Below, one piece after another: positions 11,484 through 24,900 of a stretch of 64,000 nucleotides of DNA (position 1 is the stretch's first letter; every line of letters starts with the position of its first letter). Origin of the DNA: Trichinella spiralis (taxonomy: Eukaryota > Nematoda > Enoplea > Trichinellida > Trichinellidae); contig CM012953.1 in assembly GCA_000181795.3 (NCBI GenBank), positions 10,038,735 through 10,102,734 on the forward strand, written 5' to 3'. Position numbers and translations under genes: made by a program. The notes under the pieces were generated by a model. The model saw only the letters and a list, made by a program, of their open reading frames with translations. It was not told the DNA's origin and did not search any database.

Positions 11484-14400
11484 GCTTAGTCCGACTCTTT
11501 CAAATACAACCACAACAATGAAGCTGTTGAATTTGTTTTCAAATTGAGCATTCAAACTTTAAACTAAATTTTTACCTTCTAAAGTTCAATTTGTTTAAAT
11601 TTAAATTTCCACGACAGTGCTTTAAAATTTCAGTAATTTCACTTCAATCAAAGATGTTTTTTTAAAGAATATATAGTTTTTTTTATAATCTTTTCACAAT
11701 TAAATTGTTTATTTGTTTTAAATTTTTGAAAAAATATTGTCGCCCATCTTGTCATTGTAAAATTTTTTAAATTATATAATAATATCATTTATTTAGCTCA
11801 ACTGAACTTGAAAATTGAACAAGTTCAAGATTGAACTGTGTTTGGAAGAAAGGATAAATTTGCTTTTGATTATCAAATAACTCGGAAATATTCGACTTTT
11901 TATTTTATTAATTTTAAGCAGTACAAATTATATGAATTGCATGTTCAACTTTCGATAATACGAAGTTGTTTACTGTTCACTTTTGTTTGACAAAAATACT
12001 CGATCGATTTACTGTGTGAGAATTCTTTTTTTTTAAATTAAAATACTCCCGGATGGTACTTTTCATCGAAAAAGAAAATATGATAACGTTGAAGTATTTA
12101 TTAAATTTGAATATAAATGAATAAACAAGGTGTAAATGCTTCACAAATCAAAGTTTAAACGTTAGAATGAGAATGAAAGAAAGACAAATATCTTTCCCAG
12201 AGATAAAGAAGAGAAATAATGTTCAACAAAAGGAATACTTTGAAATTGATATACTGGGTACAAGATGGAAAAAAAGAAGATTGAGAATAGGATTTTTCAC
12301 TTTCATTTGTATTCAATTGATTAGTGGAAATTTTTCAATGTTTCGTAACGAGACAACTTTAACAAAACATTAGAGCTTGTGCAAACAGATGCAATTGTAT
12401 CCGTCCATCCGGTGTACAGTATCACTGGCATTGCAATGAAAATGCATGCAGCGTTCTGAAATTTTGTCCATCAAATGAAAGTGAATTTCCAAATTTGGAA
12501 GTTTTATTTCGAAAATATTTAAAGCATCACTAAACACCAGTGTATACAATTTTAATCGACTCCAGTTTTAAGTTTCAATCAAATTTCTCAAGTCATCTTG
12601 GTCTCCATTGCTGACCGTTGCATTCATTTCCACTAATAACTGAATTGTTCGATTGATTAATCAAAACAGAAAGAGTGTGAGAGGGAGAGAGAAATGCTGG
12701 CATCGATCCTTCCAGCGAAATGGTCACCATCTCTTGCCCTTATTCTGTGCAGTGTTTCAGCTGGTGTCTCTCTCCCCCCCCCCTCTCTCTCTCTTTGCAA
12801 GCATCCATGACTGATTCATTTTGATTAATTTTGCTTGTTCCTTGCTATGAAAAATGTGCATGGACTTTCCGGCCATTTCGCTCATTTGAAGAAATTCATG
12901 CAAACTTCATTCGAAACTGCATTCAATTCAAACTTCCAATCACCGACAACAGCAACATATGCAGCACTACTTAAACATTACATGCTTATCCAAGTATATT
13001 GTATTTGTTTTATATTATTTTATTTTATTTTATACAATTTCAAATGTCACATTAATTCTACTATCATTCTCTAGAGCAGAGTTTTCAAAAAAAAGAGAAA
13101 AAAAGCATTCTATAAATGTTAAACACTGTTTGATGGTATGCATATATTTGTTATCATCTTTAAAATGTAAAAATTAGCTATAAATTTCATTTACTCTGTG
13201 AAACATTTGTTTTAGATTGTTGATGATTATATTATTATTAGGTTCAGTTTTCATTGTGTTGGTCACATGAGAACAAACTTTTCCATATTGGTGGAATATT
13301 ATATTCAGGCATATAGATTATTTTTCATCATCATATCATAAATATATTATGATACATCGTATTTATTTTTAAAATGATTTGTTAAATTTTAATAAAAAGT
13401 TTGGTTATTTTTACAAATTGTATATAATTATTTTTCAGTTATGTTCATTTTGCACTTTTTATGTCATATGCAACAATAAAAAATTACTTGAATAAAAAAA
13501 ATATTCAAATTCGTTTTTAATTAAAAATCTCAGCATGTAAGGAGTGCTTTTTTGTTAAAATGTCTGACTACAATGTTACTTTCCTGAAATGTATTGCTTT
13601 TCAGTTGCAAGAAAAGCAGCTTACCACATCTGAAAATACATTTTTGATATAAAATGCTCTGTTTAAAAACGCTAGAATAAAAAATCTATATACAACATAT
13701 TATCATTTCATATCGTTTAATTTCATGAAATTGTTGTTGAGCGTGAAATAATAAACACTGTTTTTTGTTGTTATTGTAGTCACTTACAAATTATTGAATT
13801 AAATTAAACGACAACATTAATCATCTGAAAATATGCATAATTATTTTTGCTTGAAAATGATTCCTCATATATTTGTTCTCATACTTTTTCTTCTTCTTGT
13901 AGTGTTTGTTCTTCTGAAATTTAAATTAGAACAACATAGGCAATTTAAAAATTCCTAAATTCTAAATAAAAATAAATCAAATGCTCAGTAAATCAAATAA
14001 ATTAATTTAAATAAAATATATTATTATCACTAATCATGAGAACAATACTATTATTTCAATTATTATTATTCTCCTAAAAATATTAATTATTTAAATAATA
14101 TTGATTTTTTAGCAAAATATTTAAAGTAAAAGCAAAATCTACTGAGATAACTTTAAAAAATTGATCAAAAAAAGTTTTCTAATGTGAAATGCACATAATT
14201 GTGATATTCGAAGACTTTTTATGCAATACAGGTTAAGAAGAATTGTTTACAATTATGTAAATGCTCTTTTGGAAATAACTACATACAGAAGTTGAATGTA
14301 TGACGTGAATGCTAACCCAATATTACCCGTGTGTATTTATTCATAAATATATTTGAACTAAAGAAGGATTTTTTTAAACTTGCAATAGAACTCAACTTGT

Positions 14401-15486
14401 TTTTTAGCATTAAACAACTCTTGTATAAATAAAGAAATATATAAAAATAGGATTGCACACTTATTGACTATGGCATGTAATATTGATTTTTGAATTTTGA
14501 TTCATTGAAATTGTGTGTGTCAGAGTGAAAACTGCAAATGCAAATATAATAAAATTTATACATACCTTTATACAGTTACTCTTCAATGGGCATTTGCTGT
14601 GAAAATTTGTTTACAGTGGTGTTTCAGAGCAATTTTTCAAAAGCTGTTTCTCAAAAAACAGCTTTTCTGGTCCTTTTTTTCTTACAAAGTAAAGAAATTT
14701 ATTTGTTACGACCATTTTTTCCAGACTAATCAAACACAGCATTTTACTTATTCATGTTTTTTATTGGGAAAAATTTTAGGATGTACAAAACTTTGTCATT
14801 GCTTTGAGTTGTAAGAATGAATTTTTATTCCAATTTTCTAAAAATTATAATTATTTTTACTTTTTTTTAATTTAATATTTACTCTGTAATTGAATGTTTT
14901 GAAATTTATTTATCTCAAGCATAATATCTGTTCATTATTTTGAGAAGAATTTTCAAATTCCCATTTTCAATTTTACAGTATCAATAACACATAGTTAATC
15001 TACATTTAGATAATTTATGTTATTTTAGCTTTTACGTTAGTACTGACAATGCATTTGTTAGTTTTTATAATTACAAAAATTTTGAAGCAAATATCATGAA
15101 CGAACACACTTGCATATATACATATTTGTTTTTAGCTACTGACAGTAGTTTAATATCAATTTGGATACAGTTAAATCATGCAGCAGCTAATATGTAAATT
15201 TAGCGTTATTGTTTAGAAGAGATTAATTGACATTAAAAAGATGTTAAAATTTTAAAATTGATTATAAAAATTGTTCATTATATCCTATTGAATTTATTTT
15301 AAATACAATTTACCTGTTTACAGTATTTCACATAAATACACCTCAACGTATAGTATTACAACTATTGTATAATTGAAAACATGAAGAAAAAAAATTGCAA
15401 AAAAGTATTTGTTATATTAAACAAAAATTCCTGCTTTAAATGATTGTTTTATGCTATTTGCTCATCTTTAGCTGACCAACCAAACT
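11484..15486. other. gene-poor AT-rich interval
   Basis: Four kilobases upstream of the kinase. Visible content is low-complexity: a C-run followed by (CT)n around 12770-12800, GA-rich sequence near 12670-12690 and a perfect hairpin at 14639-14666. Open stretches such as 12167-12373, 12835-13074 and 14515-14814 have AT-driven composition, and I see no domain in them. Confidence 0.5.
14639..14666. repeat. perfect 11-bp inverted repeat (hairpin)
   Basis: AAAAGCTGTTT, a 6-nt spacer, then AAACAGCTTTT form a perfect stem. It lies in otherwise gene-free sequence. The stem is short for a miRNA precursor, so the role is unknown. Confidence 0.7.
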
Positions 15487-15663
15487 ATGATAGTCGCAAT
15501 TGACATGGCGGCAGCTTTTAAAAGGGCTAAGCAGCTGCGCCGCGTTAAGCTTTCGGCATATTCGGTCAACAACGCAGCATTGAAGCGGGTCGACCAACAG
15601 TTTTTATGGAAGTGTGCCACGTTCGGCGCTTTACTTTGGTCTACTGCCAAACTGACAAGCTGA
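15487..15663 (+). CDS. candidate small ORF, 58 aa, unrecognised
   Basis: ATG at 15487 to TGA at 15663, reading MIVAIDMAAAFKRAKQLRR...WKCATFGALLWSTAKLTS. The composition (A, K, R, L, W, V) is far from what AT-rich background would give, and local GC content is higher than in the flanks. An acceptor-like tttag lies 15 nt before the ATG, so this may be a last exon. A basic N-terminal half followed by a short hydrophobic stretch would fit a small mitochondrial or membrane peptide, but I recognise no family. The antisense frame is also open over this stretch, which lowers confidence. Confidence 0.3.
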   Translation: MIVAIDMAAAFKRAKQLRRVKLSAYSVNNAALKRVDQQFLWKCATFGALLWSTAKLTS

Positions 15664-18207
15664 TGACAGCTGCTCACCTATATTTGATTTTCCTCCTATA
15701 TCCAGGCTTTGGGTTTTTTACCTCTGCCATCACCTCACTTGACACATTTGCTGCTCTGATAGCGTTGTTTGCTTTTTGCAGCCGCTTTTCTACGAAGCAA
15801 ACGTTGTAAGGTCTTTATTATCATCCCTTTACTTTGACCTCATGTCTGTCTGATCTTGATTTGAAATTATACATGTAATAAGGTATATGGTGAATTACTT
15901 TTTATTCATAATTTCTTCATATATATTACCCAATTGCGTCACTTGATTTAAATGTTCAAAGACATTGTACTTATTTAGCAGAAATGTTTTAAATAATTCA
16001 TACAACTGTATTGTTAGTCGAGGTGTTTCAAAAAGTAACTTTTTCAATTGATTTTTTCGAGCAAGTATCTTCTATGAAGTTATGAGATGAAAATTCTTTT
16101 ACATTTCTTGTTTGAATTTTTCATTTTCCCCTCGACCATGGATGACTGTGTAATGGAATAGCGCTTTTTCTAATTGTTTCTTGAGCCAGAAAACTGGATA
16201 AGATCGCCCAGTGGAGAAATTGAACTGCCAAGTCGACATTATCTTGACTTCATAAATAGAAATTATGGATCAAACAGTGGGGAGTGCTAATCTACCGCTG
16301 CTTCAAATTAAACACGGTTGCATTTGATTAATGTTTCAGTTTTGCGGGCTCTAATTTCGAATGTTAATTTTTACTTATATAAGAAATAGCAGCTGGCCAC
16401 AATCACCTCCCTTTTTCAAGGTGTGACGCGCTTCAATGCTTCAGACGCTTTATTGTTGATCATCGTGGCGTCAAGTTTTAAATAATTTGACGGCTTCGTG
16501 CTTTTTCCATATCTTTGTCACGTTGTGCCTTTTCCAGTGGAAGTCGGTTGGTTTGTCGCTTGACGAGAAAAAGCTCCAGGTGACGCTTCGAGCAAATCCA
16601 AATTTGCAGCTGCATTTGGTACATTTCGAAAATTTCCATCACTATTGATCTTTTATTTTTCATTTCTCACCTTGCATTAGTGTTGGGTGATCAAAAATTG
16701 CTTTCGCATTTTAATTCACTCGGCTTCATCGGCACCGACAATTTCTTCGTTCCACGCTTATTTTCATTTTTCCTTTCCATTCATCAACTGGTTGGTCACT
16801 ACCGCTGCTGACCGTTGAGGTCGTGCTTTTGACAAAAACAGCAAACAAGGTGACTCTTTTGTATTGCAACGTTTTCAGCAATTTCTTGGCCGGTTTGTGT
16901 TCATTCGAAAAACAGTTTTACCTCGCACAAACCTTTTCCAAGAAAACAATGTTTTCTTCCATTCAAATGGAAGCAAGCCCGTCGACAAGTGCCACTTTTT
17001 TATTCTGTTCTGCAGCTAATCTCGTCAGATACTGCGGTCAATATGGGATGGGTTTGTTGTTTTATGGATCCGAGGAGTGAGCATCCGGCTGGGTAATTTG
17101 CTTTTGGAATGATAGCCATTTACACCAGTCCATTTTTCCACAAATCATCTGCATTACACTTCCGGTACAGTCGGTAGGGTCAGGTCATTAGTGTCGTGCT
17201 GTGGTGGTGCATTTCCGTCGAGTAAATATTATGTCACATTTATACGTTCTTTCTGGCAAACTCAATTGACCGGTCTGTCTTTGTCATGGTCTAGATTGGG
17301 TTCCTTTTCAAACCGACGACCATTTTTATTACACAGCGTCGACTGCGGTATATGCTTTGCCTTCTCTTCCCCCATTGTGTGGCAGTTTTCCATTTCACAT
17401 ATTGAGTAGCAGCACCCTGGGGCGAGCGTTGACGCTAATACATCTGGATTGCACCTCAATTTTGCCAATACTATCCAATAGATGACTGCTTCTGGGGATG
17501 TCGAATTCTTAATTGGGAAATGGTTTCCTACTTGAAAATGGCAGCCGTTGTCGTCTGATCACAACGACTTATTCTCAATTTTCTCTTAAAATTACCAACG
17601 CATCTGTTCCAGAAATGTTTTGAACCAAATTCCATTTTTTTCCAGCTACAACTAGGTATTGTTTGATCTGCTTACTTTTTTAATAGCATACACTGATTAT
17701 TAGCCATTACTTTTAAATGATACTTCAGTTCTTTTAAAAAGTATTTGCATAATCAGTAATTTACGCATTTTTATTGCCATTACATAACTTTTAAGCATAC
17801 TTATTAAAATAAAATAAACATCTTATTAACTTTCAATTCACAGAAATGCTTATTTAAATTAAAAAAAACTTTCAACTTAACAAATTGCATGTTGGGAATA
17901 TGAAATTTGAATCTTTCATTATCACCTCTTTGCACATCAGTGTGTTATAATTGTAATTATTTTCTGTCTTTATGATTTATGTTTTGATTATTCTTATCAG
18001 TTTCTATCTAGAGTGAATTTATACCTTGAACATTTTTAACTTCAACTTTATTAGTTCAACTTTATTTATTGAACTATTTTTCAAATAAAACTCAACATTT
18101 ATTTTAAATAATGAAAAGTTACTTAGTTTGCAAAGTGCAGTTTATAATAAAAAGCTTAATCATTATTTGATTTTTTATGTTTAATTAAATTTTCTTCAAT
18201 CCATTCA
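15664..18207. other. interval without recognised genes, GC content higher than surroundings
   Basis: From about 15.8 to 17.6 kb the sequence is less AT-rich and has several overlapping open stretches on both strands (for example 16478-16663 minus, 17191-17409 plus, 17262-17468 minus). None shows a domain, a signal peptide or phase-consistent splice sites, and open frames overlap on opposite strands as expected of non-coding GC-richer DNA. It may be regulatory sequence or a decayed repeat. Confidence 0.4.
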
Positions 18208-18423
18208 TTAATGCATTTGTTCTTTCTTCAATTTTATCACATGATAAACAGCATTCAGTTGTTTCACAACGATCGCTGTTTGGGGCACAGCATCATGGAA
18301 CCATTTGTTCCAAGCAGTTGATTTATTTGCCAATGATATTCCGACTAAGCCTCGTGCTTCAGCATGCTTATTAGTTGGCTTCACATTGTAGCCGCTGAAT
18401 ATCCATTTGGTTGGGGTTGCCAT
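18208..18423 (-). CDS. candidate small ORF, 71 aa, unrecognised
   Basis: ATG at 18421-18423 to TAA at 18208-18210, reading MATPTKWIFSGYNVKPTNKH...HDAVPQTAIVVKQLNAVYHV...KKEQMH. It has three Trp and a balanced, protein-like composition quite unlike the AT-rich flanks, with no frame break. There is no membrane segment or signal peptide, and the C-terminus is basic. Length and composition recall small nuclear-encoded mitochondrial subunits, but I cannot match it to one. It is single-exon; splice partners could exist that I did not find. Confidence 0.4.
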   Translation of the reverse strand: MATPTKWIFSGYNVKPTNKHAEARGLVGISLANKSTAWNKWFHDAVPQTAIVVKQLNAVYHVIKLKKEQMH

Positions 18424-21400
18424 CTTACAACCAGCAGTGCATTCAAACGCGGCTGTTCAAAGCACATTTTGTGTATATTTGTTGAACGGATATTAAATAG
18501 GGGTAGCATGTGAATTTTATTTTCTTTATTTTTAATTTTCTAATCTGAGCATTATTATTCCATCCTAGTGTCGACGGTGAGTGTGAACTGTCTTGAACAG
18601 CGTGGGTTTAATTTTTCCAGGTGTATTACGATTGTTACATGAGTCCTGGTTTAAAACACCTAGGGGGGGGGAGGGTGGGTAATTGTTCGACTTTTGCTTT
18701 TGCTTTCTTCCAGTAACAAATCGGCTATTTCTGCCATTTTGAAGCGTCCAAGTGCTGACTAGTCCATTAAACGGCTATGAATGAGCAGAATTATTGCTCA
18801 ATATAAAATAATTGGTTGTGACACTGGGTGCGTTGACCAAGTTGATGCATGAAGTGGCGTTAAGTCCCATTTACTGGCCGTCCTTTTCCTTGCAAACGCC
18901 ACCGGTGGTAGCCTTCTTGACCTCTGACGTCCATCTGCTCTACACTGGCAAAAAGCTGGAGTATCCAAAACAGGACGTTTATCGTCCTTTTGCATTTGAC
19001 AAGAGCATCAAATGACCATTAGTAATCTGCACTTGTTCTTGCCATTTTATTATAAAATGATAATTTTTGATTTGGAATATTTTCGTGTAAACTGGGAAGT
19101 GAATTGAAGGAAATTTCACTCTCTGCAATAAATGATACCCATACTTCTTTTTGACCTTGACTGCCCAATGCAGCTTTGTCGGGACTCGTGTTTACACATC
19201 GATGCTTTTCCTTAGCCTGCTGCATCTGCGTTTGGCTTTCGCATTGATGCTAGTCAAGCAACCTGGTATTCTGCTGACAAATCGGTCTGTTGATTTAGAT
19301 TTCATTTGATAGGCATCCAATTGTCTACTGTTGTGATCTTGGCAAGATTTCTGTCTGCTGAACATCCGCACAGAATTTGATAAACGATGTTTGACGTTGG
19401 CGCATTTTCGTCAATCACCCAGCAATAGTGTTGTTTTTGGTAACACGTGTTATTAACTTTGTAGCTTACTAACACGCACTTCGATTGTTTGTCAAGTTGA
19501 TGATATTACAATGACATCTGATCACACGAGTATGCTGTACGTTGTGACTCTTTTTTCCACACAGTTAATCAATTAATTAAATAGTTTTGCTTTTTGTATG
19601 CAAAAACAATTTTTGTTCATGTTTAATTTGCACAATACATATTTTATTATTGCTTTGTAGTAATTTAGTATGCTTTCAAGTAGAAAGAAAGTATCAATGC
19701 TTTGTTTTCCATTACACATGTTCAGATTGTTTGAAATATTTTTTCTCTTATTACTTTTGAGTAAATAAGCAACCTCTATCATTAATTTAATTATTATGCA
19801 TCATCATCATTTTCAATGACATGCATATGGCAGTTTTGTGAAGGGAAAATTTTCTTTGCATTCTTTCATTTCATATTCAACGAAAATTATTTTTTAAATT
19901 AATGTATAATTAGAGTAATTTATATATCATGTGTAAAGCAGCTAGTCGTCAAAATACATTGAATAACTGACATTGTATTTTGCTAAAATGAACGGTGGGT
20001 AGTTTTATATGATTTATTTTATTGCTGCTACACCAGTTTAAATAGCTTGGAACTAACAAAATACTAGATGATTATGAATAATTAATAACTTTTTAAATAA
20101 TTATTTACTTCTAACATCATTTCTTTTTTTATTTTATTCGTGATTTTATTTTATTCTAAGTTTTTTATTGATCTGATCATATTGCAGTTAGAAATTTTCG
20201 CAATTGAAATTTACAATCTGCACGTAATAAAACCTTACAAATTATAATTTGTTGTTTAATATTGAGCTAATATTTTTAAAATTATTATTCAATTTCTACT
20301 GAACATTCGTAAAGTGATCAATATTACTTTTTGTAAGCTATATTTATTGTTATTGAAATTCAAATAAAAATTTAATCAAAGCATTTTTCAAATATATTTA
20401 AAAATTGTTGTGTTTTATATTTTCCTTTAATTTAAACATTATTTTCTTGCATTTTTACATATCTAAAAGGGGGTTTAAATTGGTTCATTTTATTATCAGA
20501 TTATTTTAAAATATCTCACTTTCATCTTAGTTTCAATGCCAAAAATATGGAAACATGTATTTTATTACTATTTAAATAACATTGAAATGAGAACATATTT
20601 TGCAACTGGAAAGCATAATTATATTTTTTATGACACTGGTGAGCAAGCGACGACGTTGCTTTTTTAAAACAATGCAGCATTTTACTGTTCTGTTTGATTG
20701 GGCATTTGTGAGAAGAGGTTTCCTTTTTCATATAAGCAACGTTATCAGGTGTTTAACGCCTGCATTAATGATGAAATTGGATATTATCTATGGTTTATTT
20801 TGCTGTTTGCCTCCTATTCGAACATTTTAATCTGTTTTATGATTCAAAAAGTATGTCATTTGTTTAACGACAAGATTTGCTTTCTCCTGTGTTATCGTGT
20901 ATCATATATACATGTATAATTTATGAAAGATTTCATTTTTTTAATTTTTTCCATGTGCCTCACTTGTAGCAATACTTTGTGACGTGCAGAGTTCTTTTAA
21001 ATTCAATGACTACTGAATGCAATTTAGCATGATAATAATAATGCGTTATCATAATCTAGTCGAATTTAAGGTAAACTTCTTGAAAAGAAGAAGTTAGATT
21101 GGAATGAATCGTTGTATAACAAAAATAAGCGAGCTGTTTTGAGATTTCAACCAACGTAATCCACTTTCGCTTGAAGCAGAAGGCTTTTCACTTCCACCGT
21201 TCTATCCGCTGCGTTGTCATGTTGATGTTGAGCGTCAGTTGCATGAAGCATTTCAATCTAGTCTACCCATTGCATTGCTGAATTTGCCAGACCTTGTTGA
21301 TCCGACGAAAGCGTGAGGTTTACCTCTTTGGCGTTCAGCCCCTCTCGAGTTCTTCTCTTTAAACTTTAAAACTTTAAAAGCACCGTCATCGTAGTCAATT

Positions 21401-21938
21401 TTCTAACTTTCCCAAATCTGGCTTTTGACAAGCTTCCCGTTGTCAATGGTTGGTCTTTATCTCATTTTACAAATTTCTGCCCCTCGTATTTATTTTTATC
21501 ACAACCTCAAGCTGAGTTGTAGCTGATGAAGAGAAATTGATTTTCACTTCAAATTCATTTGCATGCAAATTTTACTGATAATGACGATCTTGTTTAAACA
21601 TCTTATAAATTAATTGTTTATCCGACTTTTCCATACTGCTTCTTTCTATCTCCGCTGACCGTCTACTGATCATCAATTTCTCTGTCTCTCTCTCTCTCTC
21701 TCTTTCTCTCTTCAGTGATAATTCCGTTGTATTGTTTGTTGCTTTGTTTCGCTTCTCTTTCCAAAATATCGCGCTTTTTATTACGTTTCCTTCATTTGTG
21801 ATTTGATGCAATTCAATTTTTAGTTTCTACATATAACGTGTGCAGGTTGTGTCTGGCCAACCTGACAAGCGCTGGATTGATGGCATTGAGTAGACAACTT
21901 ACGTGCTCTTTCATTTTAACCTGCTCTCAATCTCCATA
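18424..21938. other. gene-poor upstream region of the SYG-2/nephrin-like gene
   Basis: It contains a G-run near 18661-18668, an open stretch at about 18815-19015 of uncertain meaning, then AT-rich sequence to 21.1 kb. From 21.1 to 21.9 kb GC content rises and there is a (TC)n run near 21681-21710, directly upstream of the first coding exon of the receptor gene. That last part is the likely promoter/5' UTR region. No confident gene. Confidence 0.4.
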
Positions 21939-24900
21939 ATGGCAATATTTGTGTGGAGTCGTCAGTTAGTGGCAACTGTCATTATTATTTATGGTAAGCA
22001 TTATAAAAGTTGGCCGTTTTTCAACTTTTTAGAAATAAGTACTTCTAAATTTAGCATCGCTACTTTCATATTTTTTATAAACGCATGTGAACTTAATAAT
22101 AAATTTGCATATATTGCATAAATTGATAAAAAGCTTGAAGCGTTTCATTTTGGTATATTTATTGTTAAGCTTTGTTTTCTTCTTCTTCTAAATGCATCCT
22201 TGGAAGATCTTTTCTTGCAGAAATTGTTCTTTAGTGTACATAATGTAACATAATTTTATTTGCATGCTATGTTAGTTTAACTTTAGCTGATCATAAAAAT
22301 ACATGTAAAAGTTTTCATCATTTTAAAAATTAAAATCAACATTATTAATTACTAGGGTGAAAATATTTTTCAACGAGAACATCAAGACATAAATAAACCA
22401 AAGTAAATGTCATATAAAAACAATTTATATATATAAGGTGAAAATGTGTTAAATTTTTATTACTTTATTTGATGCACTTTCAAATACATTGAATGCGATT
22501 TAAATCATTTGAAGTTAAAAGGAAAAAACGGGGACCGTTTTGTACATTGTTTTGCAAAGCACATGATGAAGTAGGCTGACAACTTTGTAAATATCAATGA
22601 AACCACATGTGTTGTGTTAATTTTACTTTGATGCTTTTTCAGTTTGCTCATTGCAACTCACCATTGATCAGATTGCAATAACTTTAATGACGTTATATTC
22701 CTCTTTTTAAGTAATTATGTTATTTTGATTTTAATCAAAGATAAGCTGTTTAAACTTTGTTTAAGTTCTTGAACTCTGAGCAAAAGCAACATTAAATCAA
22801 AAGAAATGAAATAAGAATTCTTCAACAGTATTATCGTATTGTTTTTTATAAGCTTTAATATTTTTGAAGAGTCTGAGCATTGCTGAGACAACTGCTAAAC
22901 TGGAAGACTGCTTTTTATTAAATGATCCGTGACTGATTTATTGCTTATCAGCATTTCACTGATTCAGTCTTTGAAATTCTGTTTCAGCATTTTGAAAAAT
23001 TTTGCACAAATAAGTATAGAAATCTGTTGACAGAATTGAATAGAAATGCAAATTCATTAAAGAAATTTGTGAAATAAATAATTGCTGAGCTAGGAATTGA
23101 AAATATTTCCTGTTTTCAACAAAACAAAAAAAAAATACCCTACTCCAACAGCAGCTTTCACACTACTCAATTCATTCTATTACAATAAAATCAAATAGAG
23201 CAACACCCATAATCTTTGCACTTGCTATTCAACAGCAGTTGCATTTTTTTCTCTTCTTTATAAACAAGTGTTCGTAAATAGCGTTTATAAGCCGGCTTTC
23301 TTATGATCACACTGGCATAGTTCAGTTCCTTTTTCATGAACAATTTTTTCGCATCGCATAGCACATTCTATTCATGCATATTTAGCCTTTTGCCAAATGA
23401 GAATTACATCTGTCACTATTCTCACTATTTTTGGATCATAAATCTTATCAAAATGGAAAAATATGGCGGATTTTTTTCTCTTAACCTCAACTGGAAATCA
23501 ATTTGCCCAGTGAAGCACAGGCGCCAAATCTCTTAAGCCTTTTTCAAGCAACTGGTGCCAAGCATTTTGCAATAGCGAATCACTTTTGCCCGTTCAATTC
23601 AAACGTTCATAATCTATGAAAGTTGCAGTTGTTGTTATAGTATAGAAAAATTACATGCTTGTTTCTAAACATATGGCATTATAATTTTTCTGTAGAAAAT
23701 CTGTTCATGCAATTTTTTTCTTTGTAAATAATAATTTTATTTTATATTATTCATTTTACAATGCAATCTCTGCATTAAAGTTGGATAAAAACGCACAGTT
23801 CTATTCAGTTTTACATTATTTTTAATTAATTTAGTTGTTTTTTTAGCTTCACTGGTTGCAACCCAAAAACAGTATTTCAAAGTACCACCGAATAACGTGA
23901 CCGTTATTGAAGGACAAACTGCTGTTCTTCAATGCATTATTAGCAATCAACAAGGTCACACTCAATGGACAAAAGGTGGAACATTTCTAGGTAATATTTA
24001 AAATCATTAACACCGACATAATAACAAATTATTATTTTTTCTTCATTCAATATTTTACCTGCTGCAAATTTAAATTCTCGATCATGGAATTTATCTAACA
24101 TCAAATTTTTTAAGATTTTTCTTTAAAGTTGATTTTTTAATTTTTATTTTTTAAAATTCCTATAGATGAAAATTTCTATTTCATATTTCAAATTTTGCAT
24201 ATTATTTAGGCATTGATTACAATTTATATGGCTATGACCGATATCGAATTGTTGGTAGTCGTTCATCTGGTGAATACAATTTAGAAATTAGCCAGGTAAA
24301 GTTTGAATGAATTGAAATTTTTCATTGTTTAAACTTCAAATATTTTGCAGGCAAAACTTGAAGATGACGGTGAATTTGAATGTCAGGTTTCGCCTGGGTC
24401 TGAAGATGGAAAAGGACTTCGAGCTGTTGGATCTTTAAATGTTTTGAGTAAGCACTTAAATTTGGCAAATGTATTAATAATAAGTAACAAATTACAGGAA
24501 AATGAATTAATTGCATTCAGTAATAAAAGTAATGTTTTACAAAATGTTAACATAAAATACCATGTGTGCCATCAGTGAGTGTAAAAGTTTAACATAACCG
24601 CTACAAATTTTATTTATATTTATTTCATTGCTGAAGTGAAGTTGTATTTTCTGTGCTGATAAATTTACACAGTTGAATTGATTGAATAGCATAATGAAGC
24701 TACTAATTCTGTGCTTTGAACATCGATTGACACCTTGGGGTGCCTATTTAATCCTTTTCAAATGAGCTACTTAATAGTTGCAACGATATCCCAAATTTGT
24801 AATGACCACTGAATCACGTGCCACTGTGGTTCCGTTTCCTCAGTGTTTATGAAATACGCCATCTGACTGTCCAGCTGATTTCAAAACTTAATTATTCAGC

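Noticed and set aside
14639-14666. Hairpin as a microRNA precursor
   Set aside because: An 11-bp stem with a 6-nt loop and no extension is too short for a pre-miRNA.
16823-17468. Overlapping open frames on both strands in GC-richer DNA
   Set aside because: No domain or phase-consistent splice sites were seen, and both strands are open, as expected of non-coding sequence with fewer A/T stops.
21903-21938. 12-codon upstream extension of the receptor signal peptide
   Set aside because: It begins with GTG; the ATG at 21939 gives a good signal peptide.
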